From Syntrophosphaera sp035450685 (GTDB taxonomy: Bacteria > Cloacimonadota > Cloacimonadia > Cloacimonadales > Cloacimonadaceae): a DNA stretch of 64,000 nucleotides. The stretch spans positions 55,952 through 119,951 of the forward strand of contig DAOTNF010000006.1 in assembly GCA_035450685.1 (NCBI GenBank). The letters run 5' to 3'. Made by a program: the position numbers and the translations under genes. Positions 1-8,624 of this stretch are shown here, one piece after another (the stretch's first letter is position 1; each line of letters starts with the position of its first letter). The notes under the pieces are model-generated. The model did not search any database. It was not told the origin of the DNA and saw only the letters and a program-made list of their open reading frames with translations.

Positions 1-729
1 GAACTGCGCCTGCGCCTGGCGGAATGTATCCGCGGCACTGAGTTTGCCGGGCGGACCTGGTTTGCCGGAGGCTGTGTGCGTGACGAACTGCTGGGGCGCC
101 AGCAACGCCTGCTGGACGCCGATCTGGCTGTGGAGCTTCCGGAGGGAGGGCTGCGCCTGGCTAAGTTGCTGCGCGATCGCTTGCCCACCTCGGAACCCGA
201 TCTGGAACAGGGATTTGGCACTGCCAGCGCCAGGTTTGGCGAATTGCGCCTGGATTACGTGATGACCCGCAGCGAGGCCTATTGCGCAGGCAGCCGGCAT
301 CCCCGGGTGAGGTTCGCGCCGCTGGAAAAGGATTGCCAGCGCAGGGATTTTACCATCAACGCGCTCTATCTGGAGATCATGGAAGGCGGGGTGATTGACC
401 CCTGCGGCCGGGGGCTTGACGACCTGCGGCAAAAGATCCTGCGCTGCGTGCAAGACCCGCTAACGTCCATGCTCGAAGACCCGTTACGCGTCCTGCGTGC
501 CCTGCGTTTTGCCGTGCTGCTGGATCTGGAGATCGAAGCCGGCACCCTCTCCGCCATCCAGGCCAACGCCCCTCTTTGCGCCACCCTGAGCCGCCGCCGT
601 TGCCGTGACGAACTGCAAAAACTGCGCTCCGCCGCTTCCCAGGCAGCTTATGCCCGCTGGCTTTCAATGCTGGAAGACACTGGCGTGCTGCCCTATCTGA
701 GCTCGAGAGTAGAGCTTCCCCGCGGCTAA
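1..729 (+). CDS. cca: CCA-adding enzyme / poly(A) polymerase family nucleotidyltransferase, 5' end outside window
   Basis: The reading frame is open from base 1, so the N-terminus lies upstream. The visible 242 residues hold the class II nucleotidyltransferase head: a GGCVRD loop at visible residues 23-28, the metal-binding DAD at 39-41, the RRDFTINAL motif near residue 114 and the DPLRVLRALRFA motif near 160-171 that begins the neck domain. These enzymes add or repair the 3' CCA of tRNA, or add A tails, in the cytoplasm. The protein stops about 70 residues after the neck motif, shorter than typical CCA enzymes of 400 residues or more, so it lacks the body/tail region or any HD domain. Whether it makes the complete CCA or only part of it cannot be decided from the sequence. 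It faces mutM tail to tail, with repeat copy A between them. Confidence 0.9.
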   Translation, partial: ELRLRLAECIRGTEFAGRTWFAGGCVRDELLGRQQRLLDADLAVELPEGGLRLAKLLRDRLPTSEPDLEQGFGTASARFGELRLDYVMTRSEAYCAGSRHPRVRFAPLEKDCQRRDFTINALYLEIMEGGVIDPCGRGLDDLRQKILRCVQDPLTSMLEDPLRVLRALRFAVLLDLEIEAGTLSAIQANAPLCATLSRRRCRDELQKLRSAASQAAYARWLSMLEDTGVLPYLSSRVELPRG

Positions 730-755
730 GGCTCCCCTTTACATCCTATAGATTT

Positions 756-862
756 CCTGGGGTTTACCTGGGGTCATCCTTAACTTCGCAACCACATACC
801 TAAGGATGATACCCCCAAATCCAGTAGTATCAAGGGAGGGCGGTATGACGGATTATGCGGAT
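756..862 (+). repeat. Dispersed intergenic palindromic repeat, copy A
   Basis: It shares with copies B-F the blocks CCTGGGGT, GTCATCCTTA, CCTAAGGATGAT, CCAGTAG and AAGGGAGGG, in the same order. The palindrome core here is degraded (CATCCTTA, then CTAAGGATG). An AAGGGAGGG stretch at 832-840 precedes an ATG at 845 that opens a frame beginning MTDYADYC and running into the antisense of mutM. The copy lies between two convergent genes. Confidence 0.75.
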
Positions 863-924
863 TATTGCTGGTATTTTCTCTGGCATGAAGGGAATTCCGC
901 CGACAATCCCGCCCCCGGTTCAGC

Positions 925-1728
925 CTATTTCTGGCAGACAGGGCAAAAGAAAGTGCCGCGGCCGCCCTGCTTGATCTTTTTCACCTCGTGCCCTTTGGGG
1001 CAGGTGTCTTTCTGGTAGATTTGCAGGAAGTTCTGGAAACCGCCGCTTTTGTCATCCACCCGGCGAAAGTCCGAGATGGAAGTGCCGTTCATGGCGATGG
1101 CCTGTTTCAGCACGGCTTTGGTTTCCGCCGCCAGTTTGCGCAGGCGGGGCAGGGAGATTTCTCCGGCGGGGGTTTCGGGGTGAATCCTGCTGCGGTAGAG
1201 GATTTCGGTGGCATAGATGTTGCCCAGCCCGGCGATCTTGCTTTGATCCATGAGGATGTTTTTGACCGGGGTTTTGCGGTGGGCAAAGAGCCTGGCCAGA
1301 TATTCTCCGGTGAACCCGGCAGAGAGCGGTTCGATGCCCAGATCAGGCATGAACTTGCCAAGGTTGGCTGTTTTGCAGAGCACGATTTTACCGAAGGTGC
1401 GGATGTCGATGAAGTGCAGCTTTTTCCCGCCTGAGAGCAGAAAACAGGCGCGTTCGTGGGGCGATTTACCCTGCATGGCTTCATCTTGCACCAGCTTGCC
1501 GGTCATGCGCAGGTGGATGATCAGGCTGGTTTCCCCGCTGAGATGCAGGATCATATACTTGCCCCGGCGTTCGTGGCCGTTGAGCCTGGCTGGAAAGGGA
1601 TTTTTGGCCAGTTCGGGATCCTTCACCACGGTTCCCGGATAAAAGCAGTCGAGCCCGCGAATCTCTTTGTCTTTGAGATACTCGGTCACGCCATCCAAAA
1701 CGGTCTGCACTTCTGGTAGTTCGGGCAT
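925..1728 (-). CDS. mutM: Formamidopyrimidine-DNA glycosylase (Fpg/MutM)
   Basis: A 267-residue base-excision repair glycosylase/AP lyase that removes oxidised purines such as 8-oxoguanine. The mature protein must begin PELPEV, with catalytic Pro2 and Glu3. This fixes the start at 1728, where an AGGAG sits 8 bases upstream, and excludes a 21-codon upstream extension of the open frame. Other family marks are the RRGKYMIL strand with the conserved Lys, the helix-two-turn-helix segment KIAGLGNIYATEILYRS with its DNA-contacting Asn, and a C-terminal zinc finger with CPKGH and CPVC. Length and all key residues are normal. It is separated by 92 bases from the end of the seven-gene minus-strand operon and could be read through from it. 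Confidence 0.96.
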   Translation of the reverse strand: MPELPEVQTVLDGVTEYLKDKEIRGLDCFYPGTVVKDPELAKNPFPARLNGHERRGKYMILHLSGETSLIIHLRMTGKLVQDEAMQGKSPHERACFLLSGGKKLHFIDIRTFGKIVLCKTANLGKFMPDLGIEPLSAGFTGEYLARLFAHRKTPVKNILMDQSKIAGLGNIYATEILYRSRIHPETPAGEISLPRLRKLAAETKAVLKQAIAMNGTSISDFRRVDDKSGGFQNFLQIYQKDTCPKGHEVKKIKQGGRGTFFCPVCQK

Positions 1729-1820
1729 GTCGGTCTTTCTCCTGTAGCGATTATGGATTGGGCGGGGATATTTCCTGCCTTGAAGAAGCACCCGCCAGGC
1801 ACGGGATTGCCGGCTTCATC

Positions 1821-4595
1821 TCAGAATCCGCGTTTGCCGGCGGCGCCGGTAATGTAGAACAGTCCGGGTTTGTCGATGAAGCATACGGCGCAGTTGCCCG
1901 CCATCAGATACTCGTAATCGGGAACCTCGGAAAAGGCCTGCACCCGGTTAAACTCGCTGGTGTTGCCGCTCAGATCGCGGAAATAGAGGCGAATCTGCTG
2001 TCCCGGAGTGTAGTCCGGAACGGGGATGTAGAGATAGGGCCAGCGGGTGGCGGCGGGGTCAGAGTAAAAATTGGTGGAGATAAGCTGCTGTTGGGGGTCC
2101 CGGAAGAGCACCCGGTAGGCGGAGAGGGTGTTTTGCGCGGGCGGATCGGAAACAAGCGCGAGATCGACTCGTGAGCCCAGGGGCAGCAGGCTGCCCAGAA
2201 AGTCCGCGGGCATGGTCACCTGGGCTTGATAGAGCGAGGCGATGAGGTCACGGCTGAGGTCGGTGAGCGGGGCCTGGGTTTCGGTGTGTGGGGCGAGGTC
2301 TTGCACGACCGCATACTCGGCGTCATAGAGCAGGTAGAAGGAGGCATGCCCGTCCGCCAGGATAAAATGCCAGCCATCCAGTTTGTTGCCCTGCGCGTAG
2401 GCATAGACGCGGTAAAAGTCTCCATCCGATACCGAAAACAGCAGATTCTGGGAGCGTGAAGTCTGGCGGAGGCGGATCAGGGGCTGGAATTTGGAATAGA
2501 ACGCGGGATCACCCAGAGCCTGGAAGCTGTAAACCCTTGCCAGCGGGCTGAGGGAGTATTGATAGGCAAAGACCCCGTGGGTGTCGCTGAGAGCGTCTTT
2601 CGGGCTGACCTTCAGGATGGTGCCGGGCTGCACGTCGAGGCCGGAATCCAACCAGGCTTCCCAGTCGTAGTCATCAAAGACCATGCGGTTGAACACAGCC
2701 AGGTTTTTATCCGGTGCGGGAGAGCTAAGTTGCGCTCCATCCAGCAGGTAACCAGCGCAAGCGGGGGAGATTTGCAGCCTGCCTCCGCTTTGCACAAAAC
2801 TGTTGTGCTGGAAACTCGCGGCAGGTTTGTAGCGGTAGAACTGAGGGCGGTCTGCCGCAGGCCAGATATTCACCACACTGGACAGCGGCTTGCTGTAAGC
2901 CGTTGATATAAAGAGATTGGCAGGCAGTTCGGTTCCCCTGCGGCCACGGCTGAGGGCGGAGATGCGCATCAGCGCCTGGCCGGAGTTTAGCTGATAGGGC
3001 GAGCCTGAGAGCCAGGGATGGCTGGCGTCCGCGCTGGCGGAGTATTCCAGTTCCAGGCTGCTGCAGGGGGCCTGGGGGTCGTTCCAGCTAACGAAGGTGC
3101 GGGTGGTCTGCAACTGCAGTTGGGGTTTCAGGCAGGGGACGCGCAGGCGGCTGGACTCCTCCGCGGCTCTGGCAAAGATGTAGATGCCGCTTGAATTGAC
3201 GCCGCTATAGACAAAGCCATCCCCGCTGCTGTAATGCCCGGCGTCGTAGCTGTCGGCCAGGGTCTTGAAACTAATCTTGTCGGCGGCCGCCGATCTGAAG
3301 GCCCGGAACAGCTTCGCGGCAGCCTGGTCTTGCAGTTCAGAGCGGAATCCGAATTCGACCCAGGCTTCCGAAGGCAGGGACTCCAGCGCCGATCCTCCCT
3401 GTGTGAAGTTGATTCCGAAGATCTGGCGGTCTGCGGAAAGCTTGAAGGGGCTGCCCTGAAAATAATCTGCCAACAGGGTTTGGGCATCGGGCTGCAGATC
3501 GAGGCGCAGCTTGACTCCGGGCAGGTTCAGGTCGCGCAGGTCCAGCCAGATATCCTGCAGATACAGCCGGGAAAGCGAGCCATCCAAGGGCAGGTCGATC
3601 TGGTTTTGGGCTTCCAGGGGCGAAAGCAGGAAGAACTTGCCGGGGCCGTTCAGGAAGCTGACCAGTTCGCCATCCCTCCAGAGCCAGGTGTTTTCACCCT
3701 GCTGCCAGCCATGCACCTCGCCGCCGTGCAGGCGGGTCCACTGCTTTTGCGGCGCGCGGGGTTGGGGCATGCGATAGTAAACGATTGGCACTTGGGCTGA
3801 GCCCAAATCTCCCTCCAGATTGAGGATGGGGGTATCCAGCGCGAAGCCGGGGAAGAGGTTTTGCACGGCACCGATCTCAGCGGCGGAAAGGCTTTCCTCC
3901 AGCTTCAAAGTGAGTTCGGACGCCAGGGAACCAGCCGGAAACCACAAGCGCAGGGAATCGGCGGAGGTGACCAGCAGGGCTTGCAGGTCTTTGGAGGTGG
4001 CGGGCAGACGCAGCTCGGTGGATTCCTTAAAATCGATCAGGGCATGTTCTCCGCTGCCATCGAGGTCAAACCAGCAACGTCCGGCGCCGTAGGGATAGAT
4101 TTCTGTGCGTTCCGCGCTCAGCGTCCACGCACTCTGCACCAGCCGCAGCGAGGAAAGCTCGGCATCAGGCTTGAGATCGGTGTACAGTGTGGCAAAAGCC
4201 AGCAGGGAGTCGATGATCACTTCCTGGCCGGAGCGCAGGACAGATATCCGGTAACTGTCCGTGTAAGCCTTGCTGCGGATGGGGAAGGCCAGGCTGTCCC
4301 TGTTTGCTAGGGCTTTTACCCGGGTCAGGGTCACCCGGTCTCCATACCAGAGGCCTGCCTCGATGATGCTTTCCTTGGGGATGTAGAGGTAGCTGTCGTC
4401 GTTGGAAGACTTGATCAGGTGGTCGTAATAGACCTTGATGGTGTTTTCCGTGATGTATTCCTTGGGATCGAGGTTTGGCGGCAGCAGAGAGTTTTCACGC
4501 AGGTTGCAGGCTGCCAGGATCGACAGAAACAGCAGGAGGAGGATGAGTTTAGAGAGCAGCGCTGAGGCCCAGCGAAGTGAACGATACGGGGTCAT
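1821..4595 (-). CDS. Large predicted lipoprotein of unknown function, last gene of the PqqD/ATP-grasp operon
   Basis: A 924-residue protein with a lipoprotein signal: charged start, a leucine-rich core at residues 13-27 and a LAAC lipobox with the acylated Cys at 30. It should therefore be anchored to the inner or outer membrane. The rest is rich in aromatic residues, Asp and Ser in alternating patterns, suggesting several beta-sandwich-like domains. No enzyme motif was recognised. ATG 4595 is chosen because it places the signal correctly; it overlaps the end of the upstream gene by 47 bases, suggesting translational coupling, and no strong ribosome-binding site is seen. A 32-codon upstream extension of the frame is probably untranslated. 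Being last in the operon, with two TPR genes just upstream, it may be the cell-surface part of the same system. Function is unknown. Confidence 0.8.
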   Translation of the reverse strand: MTPYRSLRWASALLSKLILLLLFLSILAACNLRENSLLPPNLDPKEYITENTIKVYYDHLIKSSNDDSYLYIPKESIIEAGLWYGDRVTLTRVKALANRDSLAFPIRSKAYTDSYRISVLRSGQEVIIDSLLAFATLYTDLKPDAELSSLRLVQSAWTLSAERTEIYPYGAGRCWFDLDGSGEHALIDFKESTELRLPATSKDLQALLVTSADSLRLWFPAGSLASELTLKLEESLSAAEIGAVQNLFPGFALDTPILNLEGDLGSAQVPIVYYRMPQPRAPQKQWTRLHGGEVHGWQQGENTWLWRDGELVSFLNGPGKFFLLSPLEAQNQIDLPLDGSLSRLYLQDIWLDLRDLNLPGVKLRLDLQPDAQTLLADYFQGSPFKLSADRQIFGINFTQGGSALESLPSEAWVEFGFRSELQDQAAAKLFRAFRSAAADKISFKTLADSYDAGHYSSGDGFVYSGVNSSGIYIFARAAEESSRLRVPCLKPQLQLQTTRTFVSWNDPQAPCSSLELEYSASADASHPWLSGSPYQLNSGQALMRISALSRGRRGTELPANLFISTAYSKPLSSVVNIWPAADRPQFYRYKPAASFQHNSFVQSGGRLQISPACAGYLLDGAQLSSPAPDKNLAVFNRMVFDDYDWEAWLDSGLDVQPGTILKVSPKDALSDTHGVFAYQYSLSPLARVYSFQALGDPAFYSKFQPLIRLRQTSRSQNLLFSVSDGDFYRVYAYAQGNKLDGWHFILADGHASFYLLYDAEYAVVQDLAPHTETQAPLTDLSRDLIASLYQAQVTMPADFLGSLLPLGSRVDLALVSDPPAQNTLSAYRVLFRDPQQQLISTNFYSDPAATRWPYLYIPVPDYTPGQQIRLYFRDLSGNTSEFNRVQAFSEVPDYEYLMAGNCAVCFIDKPGLFYITGAAGKRGF

Positions 4596-5808
4596 GGTCT
4601 TTGATTCCCAATTGTTGATAGAGGTGTAGCAGCAATCCGCCTGGCAGCGGGGCATCCAGGGAAAGGCCATAGTAGGCTGTGCCTGGTTCAAAATCGTCTA
4701 TATAGCTTCCGGCTGAAGTCGCGAAAAAGGCCAGATTTCCAAAACCGGCGTGGGCTCCCAGCCAATAGTCGCGCCAGACGCGCAGGGAAGCGCTTGCGCT
4801 GTGCACCCAATGCGCGGAGTCCGAGTCCGGGGCTTCGCTGTCCTGATAGACCCGGGAGGCTGTGTAGTTCAGGGAGAGGGGTGGATAGGTCAGCTTGACG
4901 CCCAGGTCGGTCTGATAGTTGTTATGGCGTTTCCAGGTTGCGAAGTGTTGCGCGAGGCGGGGACGGATGGCCAGGGTTCGTGCGTAGATCCTGGGGCTAA
5001 GGGAAAGGGAGGCAGACTTGCCCGGATAGAGACGCTCATCCTTGCCGTCCAGGTATTGCAAGCCAAGGTTCAGGTCTGTAAGGGGAAATTGTTTGCGGGC
5101 TGCCGCCTGAATCTGCCAGCGGAAGTGCTTTCCTTCCCACAACATCTCCTCCGCGGCCAGGTTTACCTGCCAGGAACGGCAGGAGAGGGTGCTGCCCAAA
5201 TTCAGGAAACGCGCTGAAGCACCCTTGGCGGCGAAACCGGCACTCAGTTTGCCAGCCAGCTTACCGGGAGCGGGTGTAATAGGTTGTTCCAGATGGGCAA
5301 AGTGGCGCGCCGCGGCAGGATAGTCGTCCAGGGCCAGATAGGCCCAGCCGGCGCCTTCTTCCGGCAAAGCCCGCAGCGAGGGTTCCTCCAGCAGGGTTAT
5401 GGCTTTCAGATAGCCCACCCTTGCCAGATGGGGCTTCCTGTCATAAGCTTGGGCTGCCGCCAGATAGTAGTGGATCAGTCCTTCCCCGGGAAAGTTGGCG
5501 AGGAATTCCCGTCCTAACTGCTGGCTTTGCTTCCAGTCTTGTTTGCCGTTCAACGCCCAGAGGATACCGATTGCCGGGGCGGAAAGGAGAGGCTCCCGCT
5601 GCTGCAGTTTCCGGTATTGCTCCAGCGCTTCATCCGCCTCGCCCAGCATCATGTGATAGTAGGCAAGCTCCAACTGCGCTTCGCTATCGAGGGGATTGTA
5701 GGCCAGACGCAGCCTGGCGTCTTCCAGCAGCTTGCGGTAGTCCGTTTCCTCCGCCGAGACTGCGAAAGTCAGATAGAGCAGAAGCAAGACCAGGACGGCT
5801 GGTTTCAA
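4549..5808 (-). CDS. TPR protein with outer-membrane barrel-like C-terminal half
   Basis: A 419-residue protein with a signal peptide (about residues 1-19). It has TPR-like helical repeats to about residue 170 (blocks such as AQLELAYYHMMLGEADEALEQY). The C-terminal half, about 190-419, shows alternating hydrophobic/polar strands with Tyr, Trp and Gly, as in outer-membrane beta-barrels. The start is TTG at 5808, three bases after the stop of the upstream TPR gene, with only a weak TGGA upstream. The next gene starts inside its last codons. The architecture resembles TPR/barrel export factors such as those for exopolysaccharide or peptides, but the family is not recognised. In this operon it is the best candidate for a pore or surface anchor. 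Confidence 0.75.
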   Translation of the reverse strand: MKPAVLVLLLLYLTFAVSAEETDYRKLLEDARLRLAYNPLDSEAQLELAYYHMMLGEADEALEQYRKLQQREPLLSAPAIGILWALNGKQDWKQSQQLGREFLANFPGEGLIHYYLAAAQAYDRKPHLARVGYLKAITLLEEPSLRALPEEGAGWAYLALDDYPAAARHFAHLEQPITPAPGKLAGKLSAGFAAKGASARFLNLGSTLSCRSWQVNLAAEEMLWEGKHFRWQIQAAARKQFPLTDLNLGLQYLDGKDERLYPGKSASLSLSPRIYARTLAIRPRLAQHFATWKRHNNYQTDLGVKLTYPPLSLNYTASRVYQDSEAPDSDSAHWVHSASASLRVWRDYWLGAHAGFGNLAFFATSAGSYIDDFEPGTAYYGLSLDAPLPGGLLLHLYQQLGIKDHDPVSFTSLGLSAAL

Positions 5809-5811
5809 GGC

Positions 5812-6414
5812 CTATTCCAGAACACCCTTGTATTGGGCCACGATCCCGGACAGGGGATAGTATTTTTTGAGCAGTCGGTATTCCACCCGGGCTTCATCGA
5901 CCCTGCCAGCCAGATAAAGGTTGTTTACCAGATATCCCCTGCTCTCCATGTCCCAGGGATAGACCTGGATGAGGCGGATGTAGTAGTCCGCGGCCAGGGA
6001 GTGCTCTTTGAGCAGATAGGCCGCGTAAGCCGCCTTGGCAAGCAACTGGGGGTTCTGGCGCTGCTCCACGAGCAGGCTGTCCGTGGCGGAAAGGGCAAGA
6101 CGGTAGTCTCCCAGGGCAAGGTGGCAGTTGATGATACCCACCCGGGCGTCCAGATTGTCCCGCAGGCCGATCGCCTTGCGATAGCTGGAGATCGATCTTT
6201 CATAGCGTCCCAGCAGGTATTCCAGCCAGGCGATCCTCACCTGGTAAAAGGGTTCCTGGGGGTCGGCGGCGGAGAGCTCACGCATGATTTCCAGCGAACC
6301 AATAAAGTCAGCCTGTGATTCCAGGGCGTAAGACTGCGCGATGTCCCGCGTCCTAGCCAGCAGGGGCAGGGTAAGGATGAGGGCGAGAGCCAGGGTAAGT
6401 ATCCGGATGTTCAT
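5812..6414 (-). CDS. Periplasmic TPR-repeat protein
   Basis: A 200-residue protein with an N-terminal signal peptide (about residues 1-20, ending LLARTRD) followed by at least three TPR-like helix pairs, for example FYQVRIAWLEYLLGRYERSI and AKAAYAAYLLKEHSLAADYY. TPR proteins act as protein-protein scaffolds. Its ATG at 6414 overlaps the stop of the upstream urea-transporter/M23 gene (ATGA), and only three bases separate it from the next TPR/barrel gene, so the three are almost certainly co-translated. It probably assembles a periplasmic complex for this operon. The partner is unknown. Confidence 0.75.
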   Translation of the reverse strand: MNIRILTLALALILTLPLLARTRDIAQSYALESQADFIGSLEIMRELSAADPQEPFYQVRIAWLEYLLGRYERSISSYRKAIGLRDNLDARVGIINCHLALGDYRLALSATDSLLVEQRQNPQLLAKAAYAAYLLKEHSLAADYYIRLIQVYPWDMESRGYLVNNLYLAGRVDEARVEYRLLKKYYPLSGIVAQYKGVLE

Positions 6415-8624
6415 GGTTGTACCTCTATTTCTTCCAGCGCCACGCGTTGTGCGCTGAGCAGGGTCTGAGAGTTTTGCCGCAGGCAGAAATCGATGATCCC
6501 TTCCCGGCGGCTGAGGGTAAGGCTTCCCTCCAGCTTTTTGACCACCATGCCCAGAACGCTGAGGGAGGTAACGCTTTCCACCTTGATCTTCTGGTCATGT
6601 TGCTGCAGTTCCGCCCTGGCGCTAACTCGGATGGGCTGGAAAAAGGGGATCAGAAAGAGGGTGACGTTTTTCCAGAATGGCCCCATCAGCACCGACAGAC
6701 TGGGCTCGTCTTTCCAGGTCAGCCTGCCGCTTTCGCTCCAGGGCAGGCGTGAGGCCACCAGGGCAAAGGCGGCCAAAGCGGTTTTGCGCCTGTGGGAGAG
6801 CTTTAGGCTGTTGTAGATGCCGTGATACACAGAAAATTCCAGCCTGCTGCCATTATCGCTCACCAGGGAATGGTTGCCCGCCAGATCCAGATCGACCTGC
6901 CAGGTCTCCTGCCATTCCCCGCGGGGCGTTTGCACGGCAAAACGTTGTTTCTGGCCATATCCGAACTGCAGGATGGGGGCCAGGTCTTTTTCCGGCACCA
7001 GGGGGGAAACCAGTTCTCCCTCGCGGGGAACTCCGCTGCTGCAAAGCTCAAAGCTGCCGTCCCCGGTCCGCCTCTTGTAGTTTACAATGTGGCTGAAAAC
7101 GGTGTGGGAACCGGCATCCACCGCGCTCTGGGCTTGAAAGTGCAGATGTGGCACGGGGGAGCGTCCTGAATTGCCGACCATGCCGATCTTTTCGCCAAGC
7201 TTCACATAGTCGCCTTCCGCCAGCTTCACCGATCCTTCCCGCAGATGCGCGTAAAGCGTGAAGAAACCATAGCCGTGGGAGATGGTGACATAGTTGCCCC
7301 AGTTGTCCTTGGTGTTGATGCTTCCGATGGGATTGTCCGGTATGGAGTTGACCACTTTGGCCACATAGCCCGCGGCAGACGCGAGCACCGGCTTGCCGAA
7401 GCAGTAGTAGTCCTTGAGGTCGTTTTCGTTTTCCAGATACTTCTTGCCGAACCTGTCCTCGATCTCCAGATCCCAGGCATAGGCCCAGTCCAGCTTGTGG
7501 GTATGGGGGCCGTTGTGGGATTGGGTGATCTTCCATTCCCCATTCACCGGCAGGCGGATCTGAGGCACTCCGGCGCTGGAAAAACGCTGGTATCTGGAAA
7601 TGTAGGCCTCCAAAGCCTTTTCCGGGTGCAGGATGCCATAGTCGTTGATCACGGCCGACCTTTGGCGCAGGCGCAGCCGCAGGGAATAGATGAGGGAGAT
7701 GACCACCACGTTCATGGGGAAGGCGAACATCGGCACATAGAGGACGCCGGGACGGGCGGGCATCACATCCGGATAGTAATAGCGTCCCGAGAGCGCGTAG
7801 GCAAACACAAAGCCGATCACCGTGCCCAGGGCTGCCAGCAGGTAGGAGGTCTTGCCGGGGATCAGGTAGATGGAGCCGATGCCGATGCTGATCAGGATCA
7901 GATTGAAGCCGGGGAAGAACATCCCGTAGGTGCTGCCCATGGCGCTGACCTGCAAGAGGGCAAAACAGATGGACCAGCCAAGCAGTGACAGCATCAGCCC
8001 GATGCGGGAGATAAACAGCACCACCACGGTCATCAGGATGCCGACAAAAACATCCGGAACAAAGACAATGCTCGCCATGGAGAGGAAGAAATCCTTCCAA
8101 AACCAGGGCAGATCAATCTGCAGCTTAAAAAGCAGGGGCTTTTCAAAGCCCGTGCCGGTAAAGTTGCCACTGCGCACCAGATAATACCAGAGCAGGGTCG
8201 CCCCCAGGGAGAAAGCCAGGCTCATGGAGGGCATCCTGAACCAGCTTTGGGTCAGGTAATTTACCCCTGCATAGAGCAGTTGGGTGCCGACCGCGGCGAG
8301 AATTATCAGCGCCACGAAGCTCAGGGGGCTTGACAGCACGCAGGCATAGGGATAGTAATAACCTACGGCCAGCCCGATCAGCAGGCTGTTGAAAGACATG
8401 ATCCCGCTGGAGGAGTCCCATCCCTCAAAGCCCAGAATCCTGGCCGAAAGCAGACCCGCCAGCAGCCCCAGCAGCCCCGCTCCTCCCACAATGGGCGAGA
8501 TCAGGGTGAGCAGCAGCATGGCCAGCCCCACCCACAGGCTGTCCGAAAACATCGCCGTGGCGTAGGCGTGGGGTATCGACCTGGCCAGTTTGAGCAGCCC
8601 GGAAATGCCGTTTTGCCTGATCAC
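6411..8624 (-). CDS. Urea-transporter-fold membrane domain fused to M23 (LytM-type) metallopeptidase domain
   Basis: A 737-residue protein. Residues about 20-320 contain roughly ten hydrophobic segments in two similar halves. Each has the glycine/asparagine signature of urea transporters: GIMSFNSLLIGLAVGYYY in the first, YGMFFPGFNLILISIGIGS in the second. Residues about 355-500 form an M23 domain: GPHTHKLDWAYAWDLEI with the first zinc ligands, then YVTISHGYGFFTLYAHL and PHLHFQ with the last His pair. About 220 beta-rich residues follow. M23 enzymes cut glycine-containing or cross-bridge peptide bonds in peptidoglycan, but some copies are non-enzymatic. The start is GTG at 8624 in a GTGA overlap with the decarboxylase gene. 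Transport substrate and peptidase target are unknown; the pairing suggests handling of a small amide or peptide at the envelope. Confidence 0.82.
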   Translation of the reverse strand: MIRQNGISGLLKLARSIPHAYATAMFSDSLWVGLAMLLLTLISPIVGGAGLLGLLAGLLSARILGFEGWDSSSGIMSFNSLLIGLAVGYYYPYACVLSSPLSFVALIILAAVGTQLLYAGVNYLTQSWFRMPSMSLAFSLGATLLWYYLVRSGNFTGTGFEKPLLFKLQIDLPWFWKDFFLSMASIVFVPDVFVGILMTVVVLFISRIGLMLSLLGWSICFALLQVSAMGSTYGMFFPGFNLILISIGIGSIYLIPGKTSYLLAALGTVIGFVFAYALSGRYYYPDVMPARPGVLYVPMFAFPMNVVVISLIYSLRLRLRQRSAVINDYGILHPEKALEAYISRYQRFSSAGVPQIRLPVNGEWKITQSHNGPHTHKLDWAYAWDLEIEDRFGKKYLENENDLKDYYCFGKPVLASAAGYVAKVVNSIPDNPIGSINTKDNWGNYVTISHGYGFFTLYAHLREGSVKLAEGDYVKLGEKIGMVGNSGRSPVPHLHFQAQSAVDAGSHTVFSHIVNYKRRTGDGSFELCSSGVPREGELVSPLVPEKDLAPILQFGYGQKQRFAVQTPRGEWQETWQVDLDLAGNHSLVSDNGSRLEFSVYHGIYNSLKLSHRRKTALAAFALVASRLPWSESGRLTWKDEPSLSVLMGPFWKNVTLFLIPFFQPIRVSARAELQQHDQKIKVESVTSLSVLGMVVKKLEGSLTLSRREGIIDFCLRQNSQTLLSAQRVALEEIEVQP

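Noticed and set aside
806..1018. 70-codon frame running from repeat copy A into mutM antisense
   Set aside because: Only the first few codons resemble other copies; the rest is antisense to the mutM zinc finger.
4595..4691. 32-codon N-terminal extension of the large lipoprotein
   Set aside because: It would bury the lipoprotein signal behind a Cys/Trp-rich stretch that is antisense-like and overlaps the previous gene deeply.
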